From the NCBI GenBank assembly GCA_035946615.1, contig DASYZB010000137.1, positions 1 to 48,047 on the forward strand: DNA of 48,047 nt, given 5' to 3'. This DNA is from Verrucomicrobiia bacterium (GTDB taxonomy: Bacteria > Verrucomicrobiota > Verrucomicrobiia > Limisphaerales > UBA8199). A model generated the notes under the pieces. It did not search any database. It was not told the origin of the DNA and worked only from the letters and a program-made list of their open reading frames with translations. The translations under genes were made by a program, and so were the position numbers. This document shows, piece after piece, positions 44,408-48,047 of this stretch (position 1 is its first letter; the number at the start of each line of letters is the position of its first letter).

Positions 44408-46000
44408 ATGCAAGCTGAAATTTCACGCCGGCGCACCTTTGCGATCATTTCGCACCCCGACGCCGGCAAAACCACATTGACGGAAAAATTCCTCTTGTAC
44501 GGTGGCGCAGTGCATTTGGCAGGGTCGGTGACCGCGCGCAAGAACCAGCGCGCCACCACGTCGGATTGGATGGAGCTGGAGCGCCAGCGGGGGATTTCGG
44601 TGAGCTCGACGGTGCTTCAATTCGAGTATCGCGGTTATTGCATCAACCTGCTCGATACCCCGGGCCACAAAGATTTTTCGGAGGACACCTACCGGGTGCT
44701 GACGGCTGTGGACGCGGCCATAATGGTGATCGACGCCGGCAAGGGTATCGAAAGCCAGACACGCAAACTATTCGAGGTCTGCCGCCAGCGGCGCATTCCC
44801 ATTTTCACCTTCATGAACAAGATGGACCGGCCCTCGCGCGAGCCGCTCTCGTTGCTGGATGAGCTCGAGCGCGTCCTGGGCATCGCGGCATTCCCGGTGA
44901 ATTGGCCCTTGGGCGACGGCCAGGATTTCCGTGGCGTTTTTGATCGAAAGGCAAAGCTGGTGCATTTCTTTGAACGGGTGCCTGGGGGTGAATATCGCGC
45001 GCCGGTGTCAGTGCATGGTCTCTCTGATCCATTGGTACGGGACCAAATGAGCCCTGATGTTTATGCCCGAACGGTTGAAGAGCTGGCCATGCTCGAAGGG
45101 GCCGGAGCGCCCTTCGAGCATGAAGCAGTTCTTGCGGGGGAATTGACTCCCGTTTTCTTCGGCAGCGCCGTGAATAATTTCGGCGTGCAACTGCTCCTGG
45201 ATTCTTTCCTGGAACTGGCGCCGGCCCCCCGCGCGCGCTCCGTCAATGGACGTCTCATACCCACCCAGGGGACGGCCTTCTCGGGTTTCATTTTCAAGAT
45301 TCAGGCCAACATGGACCCCAGGCATCGAGATCGCCTCGCCTTCGTGCGCGTTTGCTCGGGTTTGTTCGAGCGCGATATGACGGTGGTGCATACGCGCACC
45401 GGCAAAAAGGTTCGTTTATCAAGTTCTCATAAACTCTTCGGACGCGACCGCGAGACAATCGACCAGGCCTATCCGGGCGACGTAGTGGGCTTGGTCGGGC
45501 ATGCCGAGTTCCGCATCGGCGACACATTGGCGCAGGATGAATCGCTCGTTTATAAGGAAATCCCCAGGTTCACCCCCGAGTGCTTTGCGTGGCTGCAGAG
45601 CCCCAGCACGGCGCAATTCAAGCGTTTTCGTGAAGGCTTCGAACAACTGTTGCAGGAAGGAGTTGTCCAATCATTTCGGCTCAAGGACAGCAGCCAGCGG
45701 GCGCCCTTGCTGGGCGCTGTGGGCCCCTTGCAGTTTGAAGTCGTTCAGTACCGCTTGCAGAGCGAATATGGGGCCCAATCCCGCCTCGAACCGGGTCCTT
45801 GGAAAGTCTTGCGCTGGGCCGCCACAGAGGAAGGCGAGGCGATTGATGAAACCAAGCTGCCGACGGGCGCGCACCTGGCCTTCGATGTCGCCAATAAGCC
45901 GGTCATCCTGTTTGCCGAGCAGTGGAGTTGCGATTTCTTCGCCCAACGCAATCCCGACGTGCGTCTATCCGCCCTGCCGGTAGAAGAGCAGACGCAATGA
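44408..46000 (+). CDS. prfC: Peptide chain release factor 3
   Basis: A 530-aa translational GTPase that recycles release factors 1 and 2 from the ribosome. GTPase motifs: G1 SHPDAGKTTLTEKFL, switch I SDWMELERQRGISVSSTVLQ, G3 LLDTPGHKDFSEDTYR, G4 FMNKMDRPSREPL. The region KLVHFFERVPGG, followed by domain II and the C-terminal RF3 domain (GPLQFEVVQYRLQSEYGAQS), distinguishes it from EF-G. Length matches RF3 (about 529). It is a single gene with its own promoter region, converging on the LysR gene with a 16-base gap. Confidence 0.96.
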   Translation: MQAEISRRRTFAIISHPDAGKTTLTEKFLLYGGAVHLAGSVTARKNQRATTSDWMELERQRGISVSSTVLQFEYRGYCINLLDTPGHKDFSEDTYRVLTAVDAAIMVIDAGKGIESQTRKLFEVCRQRRIPIFTFMNKMDRPSREPLSLLDELERVLGIAAFPVNWPLGDGQDFRGVFDRKAKLVHFFERVPGGEYRAPVSVHGLSDPLVRDQMSPDVYARTVEELAMLEGAGAPFEHEAVLAGELTPVFFGSAVNNFGVQLLLDSFLELAPAPRARSVNGRLIPTQGTAFSGFIFKIQANMDPRHRDRLAFVRVCSGLFERDMTVVHTRTGKKVRLSSSHKLFGRDRETIDQAYPGDVVGLVGHAEFRIGDTLAQDESLVYKEIPRFTPECFAWLQSPSTAQFKRFREGFEQLLQEGVVQSFRLKDSSQRAPLLGAVGPLQFEVVQYRLQSEYGAQSRLEPGPWKVLRWAATEEGEAIDETKLPTGAHLAFDVANKPVILFAEQWSCDFFAQRNPDVRLSALPVEEQTQ

Positions 46001-46016
46001 TCTGCAACCTCGGCAG

Positions 46017-46898
46017 CTACTTTGCCTCTTTCAAAACGCCCAGGAATTCCTTCATGGCAGGAGAAAGAACTTTGTTCTTTTTGTAGATAGCGGCCAATGG
46101 CCGGTGAAAATCGCCGTCTTCGAGCGCGACCTGGGCCAGTGTTTCCTTTGACACTTCCTGCACCACCGTGCCCTGCGGCACAATGGCCACCCCGGCATCG
46201 ATTTCGACTGCCCTTTTGACGGTCTCAATATTATCAAACTCCATCACGTGCTGGACCTGCACCCCATGGTCTTTGAGGATTTTGTCCAATGCGCGGCGGG
46301 TGGGGATGTCGGGTTCAAAGCCGATAAATTTTTGGCCGGAAAGGGCCTTGAGCCGGACGCCCTTGCTTTTGGCGAATGGATGCTGGGGATGGCAGATCAG
46401 CACCAGCGGGTCCTTGCGCAGCGGATAAATCTCCAGCTTGCTGTCCCGGACCGGGTAGGCCACCAATCCCAGATCGACCACGTTGCCGATGACATCTTCA
46501 TAAACCTGGTTGGCCCGCCGGTACTCGACGTGCACGTTGACTGTCGGATAGCTCTTGAGGAATTGCTTGATGTAAGGGGGCAAATCATGAAGCCCAATGC
46601 TGTAGATCGTCGCCACCCGGATGGTCCCGGAAATAATATCTTTGATTTCCTGCAGCTTGTTTTGCAGCGCATCAAAAGTCTGCAGGACTTGTTTGCTGTA
46701 ATCATACAGCACCTGGCCTTCGCGCGTGAGCCGAAACCGCTTTTTGCTCCGCTCGATGAGAAGCGATTTGAACACCCGTTCGAGCGAACTGATCTGCTGG
46801 CTCACCGCCGACTGGGTCACTTGGTTGATCTGGGCCGCCTTGGTAAAGCTCTCCGTCTCCGCCAGGTCGCAGAACATCTTAAGGCTCTCGATTTGCAT
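46017..46898 (-). CDS. LysR-family transcriptional regulator
   Basis: A 293-aa regulator; the start is taken at ATG 46898 (MQIESLKMFCDLAETESFTK), where the family begins, though the frame extends to 46925. The N-terminal winged helix has TKAAQINQVTQSAVSQQISS and LERVFKSLLIERSKKRFRLT. The effector domain (about 90-290) contains IRVATIYSIGLHDLPPYIKQ and VDLGLVAYP. It resembles CysB/CysL-like regulators. The gene diverges from a repeat-rich region, so no adjacent target operon is visible. The effector is unknown. Confidence 0.9.
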   Translation of the reverse strand: MQIESLKMFCDLAETESFTKAAQINQVTQSAVSQQISSLERVFKSLLIERSKKRFRLTREGQVLYDYSKQVLQTFDALQNKLQEIKDIISGTIRVATIYSIGLHDLPPYIKQFLKSYPTVNVHVEYRRANQVYEDVIGNVVDLGLVAYPVRDSKLEIYPLRKDPLVLICHPQHPFAKSKGVRLKALSGQKFIGFEPDIPTRRALDKILKDHGVQVQHVMEFDNIETVKRAVEIDAGVAIVPQGTVVQEVSKETLAQVALEDGDFHRPLAAIYKKNKVLSPAMKEFLGVLKEAK

Positions 46899-46997
46899 AA
46901 GACCATGAAATACAAAATCGCTCAAAGTCAGTCAACTTATGTTTTCTTACATTCGAGATAATGGCACAGCCAATGCCGAAGTCCTCCGTAAGTCATT

Positions 46998-47086
46998 GTA
47001 GGAGACGACGCGAGGAGTCTCTGATCAAATTCGGCCTCCGCACCTCCGGAACCCGTTGATCAGAGACTCCTTACGTCGTCTCCTAC
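46998..47086. repeat. Large hairpin of two inverted copies of the dispersed 30-base repeat
   Basis: The arms at 46998-47027 and 47057-47086 are the same unit in opposite orientation (28 of 30 bases pair), separated by a 29-base GC-rich loop. Each arm begins GTAGGAGACGACG and ends GAGTCTCTGATCA. A third, single copy is at 35655-35684. The arrangement resembles a BIME-type pair of extragenic palindromes, such as those mobilised by REP-associated transposases, one of which starts at 47916. Confidence 0.8.
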
Positions 47087-47154
47087 ATGGATTTGGTCCA
47101 GGCTTTGTCGCTGGGCCTGAGATGATGGCACGGCCAGTGACAAAGTCGGTACAA

Positions 47155-47182
47155 GCGCAACCGGCGGTACCGCCAGTTGCGC
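47155..47182. repeat. 28-base near-perfect palindrome
   Basis: GCGCAACCGGCGGT faces ACCGCCAGTTGCGC with one mismatch and no loop, centred on GGTACC. A partly overlapping stem (GCCAGT...ACTGGC) follows. It lies in the same repeat-rich gap as the 30-base hairpin; a short tandem repeat of CCCACCG (three copies, 47233-47253) is nearby. Confidence 0.6.
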
Positions 47183-47316
47183 TGACTGGCAACTGCCGCA
47201 TCGCGGATTGCCAATCCACGGACGTACCACTGCCCACCGCCCACCGCCCACCGCCCAGGCAGGCCCTGCTCTATTTCGTTGCGATGTCTACGATCCTCTG
47301 CCCCTTGTCCTTGAGG

Positions 47317-47483
47317 TACGGAAGCGCTGTGTTGGAATTCCTCAACCAAAAACGCATCTCCCTGCCGGTTGTTCAAATCGGCTGCCCGACCAATTCATCG
47401 AGCACGCCTCGACCGTCGAGGACCTGCGCCGCAAATACGGCCTGACCGTCGAGAGCGCCCTCGAGAAGGTCCGCGCCGAGTTT
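47317..47483 (+). pseudogene. Relic of the dxs C-terminus (1-deoxyxylulose-5-phosphate synthase)
   Basis: One frame reads YGSAVLEFLNQKRISLPVVQ then IGCP, like the GGFGSAVLE...LPV..lG.P stretch near the end of DXS. A one-base deletion near 47386 shifts to the next frame, which continues PDQFIEHASTVEDLRRKYGL then TVESALEKVRAEF, the DXS C-terminus. Everything upstream of this, about 90% of the gene, is missing. The fragment cannot work; DXS would make the first isoprenoid precursor of the MEP pathway. It suggests that this gap collects gene debris around repeats. Confidence 0.6.
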
Positions 47484-47542
47484 GCCAACGGCGCCCCCGT
47501 CCGCGAAGCGTGGTGGCGTAGGGAACTATGCAAAGTGAAAAT

Positions 47543-47569
47543 CTTTGCGTTCTTTGCGTTCTTTTGCGG
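47543..47569 (+). repeat. Short tandem repeat CTTTGCGTT
   Basis: CTTTGCGTT occurs twice in direct tandem (47543-47551, 47552-47560), followed by a third imperfect unit, CTTTTGCGG. The rest of the 47584-47915 stretch shows no gene, hairpin or motif I can support. Confidence 0.5.
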
Positions 47570-47915
47570 CTGAACCGTCATAGCTCACTGCTGCGAGGGT
47601 GAAAACCGATCATCGACAACCAATTTTAGACCTTGCCATATGCGGACCGGAGGGGTTAAGATGGAGCAGGTCCAGGCTGATAATGAACAGGTTAGAAAAA
47701 CGGGGCGACGGAAAATCCGGGCGGGGGTATGCAACTGCAGTCGCATAATCAGAGTTGGGTGAAATCTCGCGCGTGAACGACACCGAAACATCATCTGCAC
47801 GTCCAACCCGCAAAGCGTTCTGGGGGCCCGGCATCGGGAAGACATCAGGGTCACATCTCAATAATTGACCATTTGGGAGTTGACGTGGCACGTTCTTTCG
47901 CTTTGTATTCCGCTC

Positions 47916-48047
47916 ATGGCGCGGCCCTTACGCATCCAACGGCCCGGCGGACGCTATCACGTGACCTCTCGGGGCAACGAGCGCAAACCCATTTACCGGC
48001 AGGAGACCGACCGGCTGCACTTTCTGACGCTCCTGTCCGAAACGACC
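47916..48047 (+). CDS. REP-associated (Y1/IS200-like) transposase, 5' part
   Basis: The first 44 codons, cut by the window end. It begins MARPLRIQRPGGRYHVTSRG, then NERKPIYRQETDRLHFLTLL, the standard start of REP-associated tyrosine transposases (RAYTs) of the Y1 transposase family; these single-strand nucleases recognise palindromic repeats and move or spread them. Catalytic His and Tyr residues lie downstream, outside the window. The start codon aligns with the family. Inverted 30-base repeats 0.8-0.9 kb upstream are candidate substrates. Confidence 0.85.
   Translation, partial: MARPLRIQRPGGRYHVTSRGNERKPIYRQETDRLHFLTLLSETT

Noticed and set aside
44166-44426. 86-aa minus-strand frame upstream of prfC
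   Set aside because: It overlaps the prfC start, lacks a good ribosome binding site and has a biased, Trp/Gly-rich composition typical of chance frames.
46998-47086. CRISPR-like repeat arrangement
   Set aside because: The two units are inverted, not direct, with one spacer-like loop and no cas genes; it is a hairpin repeat.

Overview
The window looks like chromosome from a soil or freshwater Verrucomicrobiota bacterium of the Pedosphaera/Limisphaerales type. This is inferred from protein style, not from a marker-gene search. The clues are a prepilin-type protein carrying both the [20 protein letters not shown] leader and a C-terminal H-x9-DG motif, DUF5107-TPR and SGNH-TPR proteins, DUF2934, Bacteroidetes/Verrucomicrobia-style ParC/ParE, and P-II/Amt genes with long signal leaders. 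The DNA is moderately GC-rich. Genes are densely packed, and many pairs overlap by 4 bases or abut.

Layout. 0-3.1 kb: a small hypothetical gene, a PepSY-like lipoprotein with rnhC, a nucleotidyltransferase gene and tRNA-Pro(TGG). 3.2-14.3 kb: a nitrogen/potassium signalling and transport block. It holds glnK1 with a broken amt, a KdpD/KdpE-like pair, a PP2C-Ser/Thr kinase fusion, an APC permease with its own P-II gene (glnK2), a CitMHS/NhaD-type transporter, a second amt relic and an orphan Phd-type antitoxin. 14.4-25.3 kb: an MFS sugar transporter, a 1.2-kb-codon DUF5107-TPR protein, parC, an antisense VapBC-type toxin-antitoxin pair, parE and a diacylglycerol-kinase-like enzyme. 25.5-28.7 kb: secreted proteins and an isolated CheR. 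28.8-40.9 kb: an SGNH-TPR protein, two alcohol-dehydrogenase/SDR pairs, a prepilin-like protein, a putative secreted glycosidase and a hydroxypyruvate-isomerase-like TIM barrel, together probably for carbohydrate oxidation. 41-46.9 kb: argF, argD, an omega-amidase-like nitrilase, prfC and a LysR regulator. 46.9-48 kb: palindromic repeats, a dxs relic and the start of a REP-associated (Y1/IS200-like) transposase.

Main observation. Two chimeric ORFs, at 3.27-3.71 kb (minus) and 13.45-14.04 kb (plus), are reciprocal products of one inversion of about 10.04 kb. Each joins one half of an amt gene to one half of a small MNT-type nucleotidyltransferase. Flipping 3.50-13.54 kb back restores both joins in frame and puts amt directly downstream of glnK1. 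The shared CGGCG at both joins suggests a microhomology-mediated event. The amt is also missing its first five membrane helices and its 3' end, so no intact ammonium channel is present here, although glnK1 keeps a near-perfect sigma-54 promoter. A second P-II gene, with a related sigma-54-like site, instead precedes an APC permease that has an unusual hydrophilic insert.

Other notable points are a TGTCNGACA operator-like palindrome overlapping the starts of both antitoxin genes, a toxin-antitoxin pair wedged between parE and parC, and a dispersed 30-base repeat that forms a large hairpin about 0.8 kb from the transposase gene.
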